Below are positions 1 through 10,165 of a DNA stretch of 64,000 nucleotides, piece by piece. Source of the stretch: Flavilitoribacter sp020436695 (GTDB lineage Bacteria; Bacteroidota; Bacteroidia; Chitinophagales; Saprospiraceae); contig JAWKLQ010000045.1 in NCBI GenBank assembly GCA_041392665.1, forward strand, positions 1 through 64,000, in the 5' to 3' direction. The notes below the pieces were generated by a model. That model worked only from the letters and a program-made list of their open reading frames with translations, was not told the origin of the DNA and ran no database searches. The translations under genes and the position numbers were made by a program. The stretch's first letter is position 1, and the number at the start of each line of letters is the position of its first letter.

Positions 1-1722
1 TATGGCGAAGGTGAGTTCAGTTACAACCTGGCCCAGGAAGGACTGGTGAACATGCTGGAGCGCTGGTATGATTCCTCTTCCTCCGAGAAGATCCGTTCGT
101 GGGTCGAGGAGTTTATGACCATCGACGATTGCCCGGATTGTAACGGGTATCGCCTGAAAAAAGAGTCTCTTCATTTTAAGGTCGATGAAAAACATATTGG
201 CGAGCTGGCCGAGATGGACCTTACCGACCTGCACCAGTGGATGGATGAAGTGATGACACATCTCGACGAACGCCGTCAACTTATTGCCAAGGATATCCTG
301 AAAGAGATCCAGTTCCGGCTGGCATTTCTCCTACATGTTGGTCTGGACTACCTTACACTCAACCGGCCTTCCCGCAGTTTGTCCGGAGGAGAAAGTCAGC
401 GCATCCGGCTGGCAACACAGATTGGCTCGCAACTTACCGGGATTACCTATATTTTGGACGAGCCGAGTATCGGTCTTCACCAGCGAGACAATCAGAAACT
501 GATCGAAGCCTTGCGCGAGTTGGCCGATATCGGCAATACAGTGCTGGTGGTAGAACACGATAAAGACATCATGCTGGCCAGTGATTATCTCATCGATCTG
601 GGGCCTGGGGCCGGTGCACACGGTGGAGAACTGGTGGCAGAGGGTATTCCTTCCGCTTTCCTGACCAAGGAAACGATCACTGCCGACTACCTCACCGATC
701 GGAAGTCTATCGAAGTGCCGAAAGTAAGACGCGAGGGCAACGGACATAGCCTGGTGCTGAAAGGGGCCACCGGACATAATCTTAAGACGGTAACGGCTGA
801 ATTTCCACTGGGAACTTTCATTTGTGTAACCGGGGTTTCCGGTAGCGGCAAGTCCAGTCTGATCAACGAAACCCTTTACCCCATTCTGCGTCAACATTTC
901 TATAAGAGCGTCAAGAAACCGCTGGATTACAAGTCGATCAAAGGACTGGAGCACATCGATAAGGTGATCGAGATCGATCAGTCGCCGATCGGGCGAACGC
1001 CACGTTCCAACCCGGCTACCTATACCGGCGTATTTACGGATATTCGCAAGTTGTTTTCCGATCTGCCCGAGGCCCGCATCCGGGGCTATAAGCCCGGCCG
1101 CTTCTCCTTTAATGTGAAAGGCGGACGTTGTGAGGTTTGTCAGGGTTCCGGTATGCGAACCATCGAAATGAACTTCCTGCCGGACGTATACGTGGAATGT
1201 GAGAATTGCCTGGGTCGTCGTTATAACCGGGAGACGCTGGAAGTATTGTACAAAGGTAAGTCCATCAGTGATGTACTGGACATGCCGGTGAGCGAAGCTG
1301 TAGGCTTTTTCGAGAACTTCCCTAAAATATACCGCAAACTCAAGACGCTTAATAGCGTGGGACTGGGATACATTACACTGGGGCAACAGTGACTTACCAC
1401 CATCCACTGGGAGGTGAGGCTCAGCGGGTGAAACTATCGGAGGAACTTTAAAAGAGATACCGGTAATACCTTCTATATTTTGGACCGTTACCACGGGTTT
1501 ACTTTTTATGAAGAGATATCCGCCCATTTGTTGAATATTTTGAACAAACTGGTGGAAAAAGGTAACTCACTGTAGTAGTCATCATTATAACATAAACGTA
1601 AATCAAAGTAGCGGATTACATCATCGATATCGGCCCGGAAGGCGGACAAAGAGGGGCCAGATAGTAGCTAAAGGAACACCTGAAGATATTGCCAAAATTC
1701 GAGAAAAGCCTGAGCCTTTCTG
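1..1722 (+). pseudogene. uvrA: UvrA excinuclease subunit, 3' part, degraded C-terminus
   Basis: The frame is open from base 1, so the gene starts before the window. It encodes the second half of UvrA, the damage-recognition ATPase of nucleotide excision repair: a CPDC zinc-binding element, the first ABC signature LSGGESQR with Walker B ILDEPS, a second Walker A VSGSGKSS, and the zinc module GGRCEVCQGSG. The frame stops at 1390-1392, just after LGYITLGQ, before the second ABC signature. The missing part is still readable in other frames: GGEAQRVKL near 1412, then NILNKLVEKGNS up to about 1563, then DIGPEGG and PEDIAKIRE up to 1722. Several indels, substitutions and stops separate these pieces. 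The second ATPase site is destroyed, so the product should be inactive. A functional copy probably lies elsewhere. Sequence error is the alternative, but the lesions are dense. Confidence 0.88.
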
Positions 1723-1799
1723 ATCAGGTTATGGAAAATAGACAGACATTTTCCTGATGGGAGTATCATATACGGGCAACAAAGCCTGCTTCAACAACA

Positions 1800-3319
1800 A
1801 CCCTAACCCGCCTTACTGAAATGGATTAATCGCAGCTTTCGCTTTAGTATTATCAACAGCGGTATCGTCGGATACAGCGGTTTAATCGTCATCCCCATGA
1901 AACCCAAAGAGAGCTGTGGAAACAGCTGATAGAAACAGGGCGACATACAGAATGGGGAATGATCTATGACTATCGGAGCCTGCGCCAACCGGAAGACTAC
2001 GCAAAACGAATGCCGCTACAGAACTACGAGGAGGTTGAAGCCCTACATCGAACGTATGATGTTGGGGAAAAAGACATTCTCTGGAACGGTACGATCAGTC
2101 ATTATAGTCTCGGTACCACTACCGTGGTAAGAGTAAGTACATACCGGTTTCCCCGTCAGAACCTTTACCAGTGCCATATCAAGGGCACCTGGGATACCAT
2201 GACGCTGTTGTACCACAACCGACCGGATGCCCGCCAGTTTGAATGCAAAAACGCGATATTGTGGGCGGAAGTCTGGCGTCTTATCACCCGTATCCAAAAA
2301 CGATGGTTGGCGATATGTCGGCCATTGCGGTCACAATATGCCTTTTGTCGGGCGGCCGTTCTTTTCGCCTGATCTTGAAACAGCACTATTGTCCGACTGG
2401 GAAGGTCAAACTGGAAAAACTGGCCCGAACTGGGCTGCCGAGCCTAATATTATTTCCGATCGGCGGCGTACCCACTGGACGGTGGTGCTCATGGCACGCA
2501 TTGCAAATCACCGGCGAGGATAATATGCTGGAGGTGTGGCCCAATTTCCAGGCTTATATTCACGGAGGAGTGAGTTTTCGGCCCTATCGTGATCAGTTCC
2601 GGCAATTCTTTCCGAATGATTCCATCAGTTACCAGGAGATCTATAATGCCACGGAAGGCTACTGCCGTCCAGGACGATTTTAGCCGCGATGATATGCTCC
2701 TGCTGCTGGATAACGGCATCTATTACAAGAACTACCTTCCCATGGAAGCCTCCGGATCAGAAAGAGCCGAAAGCCATCCCGCTCTGGAGGTACAACCGGG
2801 TAAAGCAGTACGCGCTGGTGATCAACACCAATGCCGGTCTGCTGGCGTTGTGCCGGTGATACGGTGATATTTTACATCTACCTACCCCTATCGCATCCGT
2901 GTCACGAGGCGTACCAACACCTAACGCTTTCGGCGAAGAAGTAGTCAATGAATACCGATAAAGCTGGCTGAGACCTGTGAGCAATACTGCAGTGGCGGAT
3001 TCACACCGTAACCATTTAATACTGCAAAGGCAACGGCCGGGGCAGCCACGAATGGTTGATCAAATTCTCCACATCCACCGGCAAAACCTCAATACCTTCA
3101 GCCAACTGTTGGACATAATCTGCAAAGATCAATTCCGACTACGAAGCTAAACGCCATAAGGATATTGCTTTGGAATGCCCTGCGGATCAAGGTGCTACCA
3201 AAGGGGACTTTCCATAATTGGCTGCGCTCAGGGGAAGATCGGCGGTCAGCATAAGGTGCCGCGCCTGGCCAATCACCGGGAGCATGTGGAGGAGATATTG
3301 GAGTTTTTGGGGGAGTGAT
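1800..3319 (+). pseudogene. GH3 auxin-responsive-promoter family protein, multiply frameshifted
   Basis: No long frame is present, but shifting frame recovers one continuous GH3-like protein (an adenylate-forming, firefly-luciferase-type fold family). Recognisable pieces in order are QRYRRIQRFNRHPHETQREL (about 1845-1905), DYRSLRQPEDYAKR, KPYIERMMLGEKDILWNG, YQCHIKGTWDTMTLLYHNRP, NMPFVGRPFF, DNMLEVWPNFQAYIHGGVSF, FRQFFPNDSISYQEIYNATE, DDFSRDDMLLLLDNG, and a C-terminal piece near 3225-3319 resembling QHKVPRLANHREHVEEILEF. At least eight indels or stops interrupt it. It lies directly after the broken uvrA on the same strand, so both belong to one stretch of neutral decay. The start near 1800 is approximate. 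The family assignment rests on recalled similarity to Bacteroidota GH3 proteins. Confidence 0.75.
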
Positions 3320-3380
3320 TTTTTAAGGGCGGTACTTTGAGGAAAGTACTGAATTTGAATCGGTTCTAATCCACAACAAA

Positions 3381-3746
3381 GTGCGAATATTTCCAGTACT
3401 GATTATTGGCCTGTTTGTAGCCCTTCCACAACATATGAAGGGTCAGGATGATTATGAAATGATCATCTGTCCATCAAGTTCTTTGTTTCAATCAGATACT
3501 TATGTCAATGATCTCTGTACGGTATCCTATAATTTCATTCTAGGCATGAATAGCGGAGATTTGGATGCTGCATTGACCTGGAGTGATCCCGAATGCTTTC
3601 TTGACAACTCTCTGGAGGATTATGATCAGTCGGTGATAAGTACCTTGTCGCTGCTTGAGAAAAAAGAATTACTGCAACTTTTGGGAGGAGTTACAAAATC
3701 GCTGCTCGAAGGTAGGCGGTCTTATACAGGCAGTCCAAAAAACTAA
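3381..3746 (+). CDS. small secreted protein of unknown function
   Basis: The 121-residue frame starts with GTG at 3381. That start gives a good signal peptide (RIFPVLIIGLFVALPQHMKG), whereas the first ATG at 3436 would remove it. The rest is acidic and mostly helical in appearance, with DLDAALTWSDPECFLDNSLEDYD and a basic C-terminus. I do not recognise a family. It follows the decay zone and may itself be a shortened remnant. Coding status is only moderately supported, by the signal peptide and an open frame of over 360 bases. Confidence 0.45.
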   Translation: MRIFPVLIIGLFVALPQHMKGQDDYEMIICPSSSLFQSDTYVNDLCTVSYNFILGMNSGDLDAALTWSDPECFLDNSLEDYDQSVISTLSLLEKKELLQLLGGVTKSLLEGRRSYTGSPKN

Positions 3747-4201
3747 TACGATAGAGTCTCAATGTGGCATTTCGAACCTCATTTTAAGCCATCTTAGTTG
3801 GGTGCTGTAGAAAATATTTTAAAAGAACTTTTTGCAGCTGGATTTTTATTTTTTATTTTAGCTTTTTAATGAAAATATTTTTCATGTTCGGAGCCAAGAA
3901 GGGCTTACGGAAATGTAATTCCGGACGTTACAATAAACAGGCAGATTAAGCAGAAGAGGCGGTTTAATTGAAGATAATACGTTGTAACCGCCAAGGACAG
4001 TCACAGAGATCATTGAAAGAATCTATTGCATTTGGAAAATATATTGATCGTTATTAGTCATCGGTGCAGTGCAGAAAATAGACCAACCAACAAAAATTAA
4101 TATCTATCAACATACGCAAAACATTCGGTTGCAGGTGTTGCTGATTTCAAAGGGGCCGCGATCCAATTGATGGCGATAGAATTCTTAACGGGGAACTTTA
4201 T
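3747..4201. other. intergenic stretch, no gene seen
   Basis: About 455 AT-rich bases between the small secreted protein and the Fic gene. There is a T-rich run near 3845-3875 and a GGCGGTT / AACCGCC pair near 3959 and 3986 that could pair across about 20 bases. The Fic frame stays open upstream of its annotated start as far as 4145, so the 3' end of this stretch may be the damaged N-terminus of that gene. Confidence 0.5.
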
Positions 4202-5305
4202 TTGCCTTCAGTGGAGAGAGGGATCTTAGAAAATTTGCAGGCCAGCCGTAAGGGTTCAGATGGAGAACTGCGGATTGTGGATCGGAGTATATTGGAAAAA
4301 CGCCTGATCGATATTTTTCGTGCTGATGGAGAAGCTGGTTTGAACGCATTTAGAGATCGTGCAAGAAAAATTGCATCCATTCTAAAAATGGACAATGAGT
4401 TTGAGCAACTCAATCAAATGATCGGTGCTCTTCTATCTACAAAACCGATAGATCTATTGCATTCCCCAGCGGCCGTCGCGGAAGCACTAGGAGCACCATA
4501 TGATGCTCACCGGATGGAATTGATCTGGGAGCTATTTGCTGCATTGAATGAACAGACTTTTTCCTCAAGGTCGGAGACCACTGCTACCTCCGAAGCTTAC
4601 GTCAATTTCTCTTTTTTTGAAGCCTATTTTTCAAATTACATAGAAGGAACGGAATTTGAAGTGGAAGAAGCCCGGGAGATCATTTTTGAAGGTATTTTTA
4701 TAGAGAATCGAAGCGGGGATACTCATGATATCAAAGGAACGTATGAAATTGTGGGTAATCGCTTTGAAATGCGCAGAACGCCCACTTCTTTTGAACAACT
4801 TCTGGAGCTATTACGAGCCAGGCATAGCGTAATTATGCGTGGTCGACCGGATAAAAATCCGGGAAGTTTTAAGACCAGGGCCAATCGTGCCGGCAACACC
4901 ACTTTTGTCGAACCTGCTCTTGTGAGAGGTACTTTAATGCAAGCTTTTGAGCCCTATCAGGCGCTAAAACACCCTTTGGCCAAAGCCATATTTATGATGT
5001 TCCTTATTAGCGAAGTACATCCATTTGAAGATGGTAACGGACGAATTGCACGAGTTATGATGAACTCAGAACTTGTGAAGGAGGAACTACAGAAGATCAT
5101 AATACCTACTGTTTATCGTGAAGATTACCTGTTGGCGCTTCGTAAACTGAGCCGAAAAAAAGATCCTGGTGCTTATATTCGCATGCTGGATCGGGCACAG
5201 GATTTTTCAGCCAGCGTAAACATGGAAAGCTTCCCTGAGATGCTGGAATATTTTCAACGAAGCGAGGCTTTCCTAGATCAGCAGGAGGGAAAATTAAAGT
5301 GGTGA
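4202..5305 (+). CDS. Fic family AMP-transferase (filamentation induced by cAMP)
   Basis: Fic enzymes transfer AMP or related groups from nucleotides to hydroxyl side chains of target proteins. The core motif HPFEDGNGRIAR is complete at residue 273 onward, with catalytic His273 and the anion-binding loop. An N-terminal inhibitory motif of the form S-x-x-x-E-G is present as SNYIEG at residues 144-149, as in class II Fic proteins, so the enzyme is probably auto-inhibited until its target or partner displaces the helix. The C-terminal part (IIIPTVYREDYLLALRKLSR) is typical of long Fic proteins. The start used here is TTG at 4202. The frame is open back to 4145 with sensible residues (DPIDGDRILNGELYLPSVE), so the true N-terminus is probably upstream or lost. 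No antitoxin gene is adjacent. Confidence 0.85.
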   Translation: MPSVERGILENLQASRKGSDGELRIVDRSILEKRLIDIFRADGEAGLNAFRDRARKIASILKMDNEFEQLNQMIGALLSTKPIDLLHSPAAVAEALGAPYDAHRMELIWELFAALNEQTFSSRSETTATSEAYVNFSFFEAYFSNYIEGTEFEVEEAREIIFEGIFIENRSGDTHDIKGTYEIVGNRFEMRRTPTSFEQLLELLRARHSVIMRGRPDKNPGSFKTRANRAGNTTFVEPALVRGTLMQAFEPYQALKHPLAKAIFMMFLISEVHPFEDGNGRIARVMMNSELVKEELQKIIIPTVYREDYLLALRKLSRKKDPGAYIRMLDRAQDFSASVNMESFPEMLEYFQRSEAFLDQQEGKLKW

Positions 5306-5828
5306 CCGTTTATTATCTTTCTTCATTTTGTTCTAAGCGTTAGGAACTTCCCCAATAAACCCCTTATATTGACAACCGAATCGAATCTTATTTGTAGTAT
5401 ATAACATCCACAAGAATTCCCTACCCCGTTAAGGACGATTAAGTAAGTCAGGTTTACAGTTGTCAGTCATTATATTGAGACAAGTCGAAATTGCCGGGAG
5501 CGAAGCCTAGATTTTCTGTAACCCAGGCTGATTCCGTTCCCTTTAGCACTGGCTCGATTGACTTTTGACTAACGACTGTCGACTGACCACTTAATTTTAT
5601 ATAGCATCACATTTATCTGCATTGGCAATTTACTGCCTGATCACATTTCTTATGCACAGATCATTTTCCTGAATACTGTGTAAATAAAAGGCTGAACGGA
5701 TTGGAGCAAAGGTGAACGGGCTACCGTGTCTACCAATGGCTACTGTATGTCTGTGGCAAAAGTATAGTCAGCGGCCGGCCCTGAAATATATGATTACGAA
5801 CACCATTGCGATAAATTCGACTTTAAAC
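5306..5828. other. intergenic stretch with AGTC/GACT-rich repeat words
   Basis: About 520 bases without a convincing gene between fic and the barrel protein. It contains GACT/AGTC-rich words at about 5440-5475 and 5555-5592 (for example GACTGTCGACTGACC), resembling words found in several other gaps of this window. The frame of the downstream barrel gene is open back to 5712, but no signal peptide is possible from those upstream starts. Confidence 0.5.
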
Positions 5829-8585
5829 ATGAAGTATTATTTTTTTCTTTTTTGCTTGTTGCTCGGTCCGGTTATTGCCTATAATCAATCCTATGCGATT
5901 AGCGGAACGGTGCAAAGCGCTGCCGACGAAAGTACTTTCCCCGGGGCAACCGTGATCCTACTGCATCCGGAAGACTCTTCTACTGTAAAAGGGACGATAA
6001 CAGATTTTGACGGTACCTTTCTTTTAGGAGAGATCAATAAGGGTAAATACCTGCTCAGGGTACAATATCTGGGCTATGAACCGCTCAACCGGGAGATCAC
6101 ACTTGACCAAAACCTTAATCTGGGGACGCTGGCTATGGTGGAGGCTTCTACCTGGCTGGGCGAAGTCACCATCACGGAAAGCGTAGCGGTAAGCGTGCAA
6201 AAAGGAGATACGACGCAGTATAATGCAGCCGCCTTCAAAACGCTGAAAGATGCCAGTGCACAGGGCCTGGTTGAAAAAATGCCGGGCATCAGTATGGTAG
6301 ATGGGAATTTACAGGCTCAAGGAGAGAATGTAGTACAGATCCTCGTAGATGGCAAAAGGTTTTTCGGCAATGACGTGAAAGCGGCCTTACAGAACCTGCC
6401 CGCTGAAGTGATCGAGAGTATACAGATCTACGACAAAGCCAGCGACAAGGCAGAATTCAGTGGCTTTGATGACGGCGAGCGGGAAAAGACCATCAATATC
6501 ATCACCAAACCCAATCGGCGTAGCGGGCAGTTTGGCCGTACTACGCTGGGTTATGGTTCACGCGGCCGTTATATGGCCGGTACCAGCGTAAACGCGTTCA
6601 ATGAAGACCGGCGCCTGACCATAACTGCCCTGAGCAATAACATCAATGCCCAGGATTATTCGGCCGACCCCAACAGCCAGGGCGAGAGCAGAACGCAGAA
6701 CGGGATCATCAACACTAATTCGATAGGACTGAACTTCAGCGATGACTGGGGAGAAAAGATCGAGATCAGCGGTAGCTACCTTTTTCGCCAAAGTAACAAT
6801 GACGGAGAGACCTCGCTGGTCCGGGATTATCTGCTCGATTCGGATGATGAGCAGATCTACAACGAATTCCGGCAGGATACCCGCAATCATAAAGAGCATC
6901 GATTCGATATGCGTTTCGATTATGATATCAACGACCGGAATCGGATCCGCATGCGACCCAATGTCTCTTTCCAATACGACCGGGACAACACTTTTTTTGA
7001 TGGCCGGACCCGCTTGAATGGCGACCCTCTGAACCAGACCGCCAATACCTATTCGGCTAATAATTCTGACTATGATTTCAATAACTGGCTCTTCTACAGT
7101 CATCGATTTTTGAAAAAAGGCAGAAGTTTCACGCTTAGCACCCATGCCGGTTATCATCTGAATGAAGACCGTGCCGATCGCGATGCGGAAAACTATTATT
7201 TCGGTGAAGAAGATCGTCAGGAGCTGCTGAATCAATACACGGAACGGGACCGGACCGGTTATCACTGGAATACCAATTTCTCTTTCACTGAGCCCGTAGG
7301 TAAAAAGGGACAAATTGAACTGGAATATCAGGTCAGCAATCGCCTCGATGATTCGGACAAGATCACCTATGATGTATTGGAGGAGATCGATTCTCCGGAT
7401 GTGACCTTTTTGCCGGATACCAGCCTCAGCAATACCTTTAACAGTAAATATCTGTCTCAGGAAGTAGAATTGGGCTATCAGTTGCGCGGAGAAAAACTGC
7501 GCCTGCAAGTAGAAGCGCAGTATCAGCACTCTAATCTTAAAAATGATCAGGAATTCCCTTTGCCTTTCGACCTGGAGCGAGATTTTCGGGTGATTAGCCC
7601 TACGGTACGTCTGGATTATATATTCTCCAAATCGAAAAAACTGGAAATAGATTACGATACGCGCACCAACGCGCCCTCCATCGGACAGTTACAGAATGTG
7701 ATCGATGTATCTAACCCACTGCAGCTGCGCACCGGCAATCCCGATCTGGATCAGGCCTTCAGTCATCGTATTCGCACCAGATACCGGAGTAATAATCCGG
7801 AAACAGATCAGTCCTTTTTCCTTTTTATGCAGACATCGGTGAATAACAATTATATCACTAATAACACTATCATTGCCGAAGAACCTATCCTCTTGGAGGA
7901 AGGGATAATTCTGGAAAAAGGATCGCAACTGACGGCTCCCGTCAACCTGGACGGTTACTGGGATTTTCGATCCTACATCAGCTACGGCAAGCCGGTGGAT
8001 TTTATCAAATCCAATGTGAATGTCAATGGAGGGATCAACTTCAGCCACCGGCCCGGTATGATCAACAATGAGATTAGTTTTGTGGACAATAGCAATTTCC
8101 GGGTAGGCTTCCGGGTGAGCAGCAACATCAGTGAAAAGATCGACTTCAATTTCTCTACCCGCTCGTCTTTCAATATGGTGGAGAACTCTTTACGACCGTC
8201 ATTGAGCAACAACTACTTCAGTCAATCTACCAGTTTCAGCTACGATTGGATCATAGGAGATGGTATTGTGACCCGCGTGGATCTGAATCACCGACTGAAC
8301 AATGGTCTGGCGGAAGAATTCGACAACAGTTACCTGTTTGTTAATATGAGCATCGGCACCAAATTTCTCAAGAATGACCTGGGAGAATTGAGCCTGAATG
8401 TGTACGACCTGTTTAAACAGAACAACAACATCCAGCGGAATGTGTCGGAATTCTATATTGAAGACCGGCAGTCGAATGTACTGCAGCGTTATTTCATGTT
8501 GTCATTCAGCTATAACCTGCGACATTTCAGCCGGGGAACGAGTATGGACGATTATAAGAAGTTGCATCAGTCGAGAGGAGACTAA
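5829..8585 (+). CDS. TonB-receptor-like outer-membrane beta-barrel protein
   Basis: The protein has 918 residues from the ATG at 5829, which gives a clean signal peptide (KYYFFLFCLLLGPVIAYNQ); longer starts do not. Domains in order: a carboxypeptidase-regulatory-like beta sandwich at about 22-105 (ISGTVQSA, GTITDFDGTFLLGEINKGKY), a plug-like region at about 140-225 (VEKMPGISMVDGN, GENVVQILVDGKRFFGND, DVKAALQNLPAEVIESIQIYD), then a long barrel of alternating aromatic strands. The IQIYDKASDKAEFSGFDDGEREKTINI stretch marks the Bacteroidota outer_membrane-beta-barrel family rather than a classical SusC. No SusD partner follows, so it probably does not form a SusCD pair. The substrate is unknown. 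It converges on the next gene with 12 bases between. Confidence 0.85.
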   Translation: MKYYFFLFCLLLGPVIAYNQSYAISGTVQSAADESTFPGATVILLHPEDSSTVKGTITDFDGTFLLGEINKGKYLLRVQYLGYEPLNREITLDQNLNLGTLAMVEASTWLGEVTITESVAVSVQKGDTTQYNAAAFKTLKDASAQGLVEKMPGISMVDGNLQAQGENVVQILVDGKRFFGNDVKAALQNLPAEVIESIQIYDKASDKAEFSGFDDGEREKTINIITKPNRRSGQFGRTTLGYGSRGRYMAGTSVNAFNEDRRLTITALSNNINAQDYSADPNSQGESRTQNGIINTNSIGLNFSDDWGEKIEISGSYLFRQSNNDGETSLVRDYLLDSDDEQIYNEFRQDTRNHKEHRFDMRFDYDINDRNRIRMRPNVSFQYDRDNTFFDGRTRLNGDPLNQTANTYSANNSDYDFNNWLFYSHRFLKKGRSFTLSTHAGYHLNEDRADRDAENYYFGEEDRQELLNQYTERDRTGYHWNTNFSFTEPVGKKGQIELEYQVSNRLDDSDKITYDVLEEIDSPDVTFLPDTSLSNTFNSKYLSQEVELGYQLRGEKLRLQVEAQYQHSNLKNDQEFPLPFDLERDFRVISPTVRLDYIFSKSKKLEIDYDTRTNAPSIGQLQNVIDVSNPLQLRTGNPDLDQAFSHRIRTRYRSNNPETDQSFFLFMQTSVNNNYITNNTIIAEEPILLEEGIILEKGSQLTAPVNLDGYWDFRSYISYGKPVDFIKSNVNVNGGINFSHRPGMINNEISFVDNSNFRVGFRVSSNISEKIDFNFSTRSSFNMVENSLRPSLSNNYFSQSTSFSYDWIIGDGIVTRVDLNHRLNNGLAEEFDNSYLFVNMSIGTKFLKNDLGELSLNVYDLFKQNNNIQRNVSEFYIEDRQSNVLQRYFMLSFSYNLRHFSRGTSMDDYKKLHQSRGD

Positions 8586-8597
8586 CCACTTGGGGTA

Positions 8598-9089
8598 TCA
8601 CTCAAGCGCCGCAACGATATCCTCAATAAACTTCATGGCCCCTGATTCTACTTGCTTCGTCAATTCAGGAAGTTCAGTAAAATCAGGAGCCTCTACTAAG
8701 ATATGATCCACAATGGAAAACCCTTCCATTACCGTTTCCGGGATATGATATTTGTTCCAGTCGCTGCCTTTGAAGATCTCCCAGTATTTTTTCTGTATCT
8801 GCCGGTTGTTGCCGGCCAGCCAGATCTCAAATCGCAGGCATTCATGATTAAACACAATCGCGATCTTTAATTTCTGCCGGGCCAGCGACCTGGGAGTAAA
8901 AGGGAAATAAGTGATATCCATATAGCCGGGGTGAAAACCGCCGGACAGGAAACCGTCGGGGAATTCATTCAGGAAATGAGTTCTCAATGCCATCATGTAT
9001 TCCAGCAGCCCACGATAGGCTTTCTGGATATGCCCGATTTCCAGCTGTTTTTTGTAGGCCTGGATGTGGTCATTTAAAGTGTTTCTCAT
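8598..9089 (-). CDS. DUF7000-like protein
   Basis: A 163-residue soluble protein with no signal peptide or membrane segment. The sequence runs HIQAYKKQLEIGHIQKAYRGLLEYMM, then RTHFLNEFP, a GYMDITYFPFTP segment, KIAIVFNHECLRFEIWLAG and KYWEIFKGSDWNKYHI. From memory this pattern matches a conserved cytosolic family recently named DUF7000 (an assignment not checked). The function is unknown. The gene is convergent with the barrel gene and followed on its 5' side by a 190-base gap containing a GGCGC/GCGCC pair. Confidence 0.6.
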   Translation of the reverse strand: MRNTLNDHIQAYKKQLEIGHIQKAYRGLLEYMMALRTHFLNEFPDGFLSGGFHPGYMDITYFPFTPRSLARQKLKIAIVFNHECLRFEIWLAGNNRQIQKKYWEIFKGSDWNKYHIPETVMEGFSIVDHILVEAPDFTELPELTKQVESGAMKFIEDIVAALE

Positions 9090-9280
9090 TTACGTGATCT
9101 TGTGGGTGATTAGTAGAATGTCTGTTGCTATTGTTGGGTGATTTGAAGTACTTCTCTGGCTCCCCATTACCACTAAAAATTAAGGTACCCGCAGGGGCGG
9201 GATGTGGTGGTGTGAGAGGCGCACTCCAGTCAACTACGGCTGGCGCCGTCTACTTGATTATGAGTAGTTTTATCAGTACA

Positions 9281-10156
9281 TTAATTTAAAAAATCAGTTA
9301 GGTAACTTGAAATTATTTTCGTTTGCATCATTAGGCTCACGTGCCCCTGTGAGGGGACAATGGCTAAATGAGATTTGGGCATTGGGTTTAAATCAGCAGT
9401 AATACCTCCTCCAAGTAATTGATAAGTTTTCATCAACTCAACTTTATCAAGCCCATCATTGTCACCAGCAATGATAAGAGCGGGTGCAGCAATTTTCGCA
9501 ATATTGGAGTCTCCACAATTGAATGGCACTTCAGCAAAAGCAATCATTTGCTCTAAAAATTTAATCCATTTTGTTTTATCGGGTGCTACTGCTTCGTATG
9601 CTGTTTTTAGTGGTGTGTCGTCAAAAAATTCAGGTTTGAAATCTTCAAACGCTGTGTTCACTATGGGTAGCCAACCATCACTTTTATAAGTAGAAGAAAT
9701 GATCACTAATTTTTTTAATCGTTTGGGACTTTGCACCGCAAACTGATAAGCAATAGAGCCGCCCATACTGTATCCGGCTACATCAGCGCTATCTACTTTT
9801 AAGTAATCCATCACTCCTTCAACATCTTTTGCCAATGTGCCGATGTCCAATTTCCTTTCTGAATAAGGAGAGTGCCCGTGCCCTTGAAATTCAATGGCAA
9901 TTACTTTTTTTGTTTTTGATAATTCGGGTATTAATTCTCCCCAATTCATTTCAATGGTATAAAAAGCACCGTGCAGTAAGATAAGAGGCTCACCCTCACC
10001 ATATACTTCGTAATAAACTTTAATGCCGTTGACCGGAGCATAGCCGCTGCTGGTGGGTTCGTTTTGTTGCCCGTTTAATGATGTTGCTGCAATAAAAAGT
10101 ATAGCAATCATTAAAACCGATTTGAAAACATTTGATATTATGGCTACTCCTTTCAT
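9281..10156 (-). CDS. secreted alpha/beta hydrolase
   Basis: The protein has 291 residues. The N-terminus (SVLMIAILFIAATSLNGQ) is a signal peptide. The fold is an alpha/beta hydrolase: oxyanion region LILLHGAF, a GHGHSPYSE loop, nucleophile elbow GYSMGG with the catalytic Ser, acid candidate in IAGDNDGLD, and the histidine in SQGHVSLM. It is the last gene of a tight operon with an SRPBCC protein and an ArsR repressor (9-base gap to the former). Base use is noticeably AT-richer than in flanking genes, suggesting acquisition by transfer. The substrate is unknown. Confidence 0.82.
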   Translation of the reverse strand: MKGVAIISNVFKSVLMIAILFIAATSLNGQQNEPTSSGYAPVNGIKVYYEVYGEGEPLILLHGAFYTIEMNWGELIPELSKTKKVIAIEFQGHGHSPYSERKLDIGTLAKDVEGVMDYLKVDSADVAGYSMGGSIAYQFAVQSPKRLKKLVIISSTYKSDGWLPIVNTAFEDFKPEFFDDTPLKTAYEAVAPDKTKWIKFLEQMIAFAEVPFNCGDSNIAKIAAPALIIAGDNDGLDKVELMKTYQLLGGGITADLNPMPKSHLAIVPSQGHVSLMMQTKIISSYLTDFLN

Positions 10157-10165
10157 GAGTCGTTA

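Noticed and set aside
331..1527. 398-residue minus-strand frame inside uvrA
   Set aside because: Shadow of a real gene; the uvrA frame on the plus strand has conserved ABC motifs and the minus frame has none.
6558..7529. 323-residue minus-strand frame inside the barrel gene
   Set aside because: Shadow frame of repetitive hydrophobic residues; the plus frame has clear plug and barrel features.
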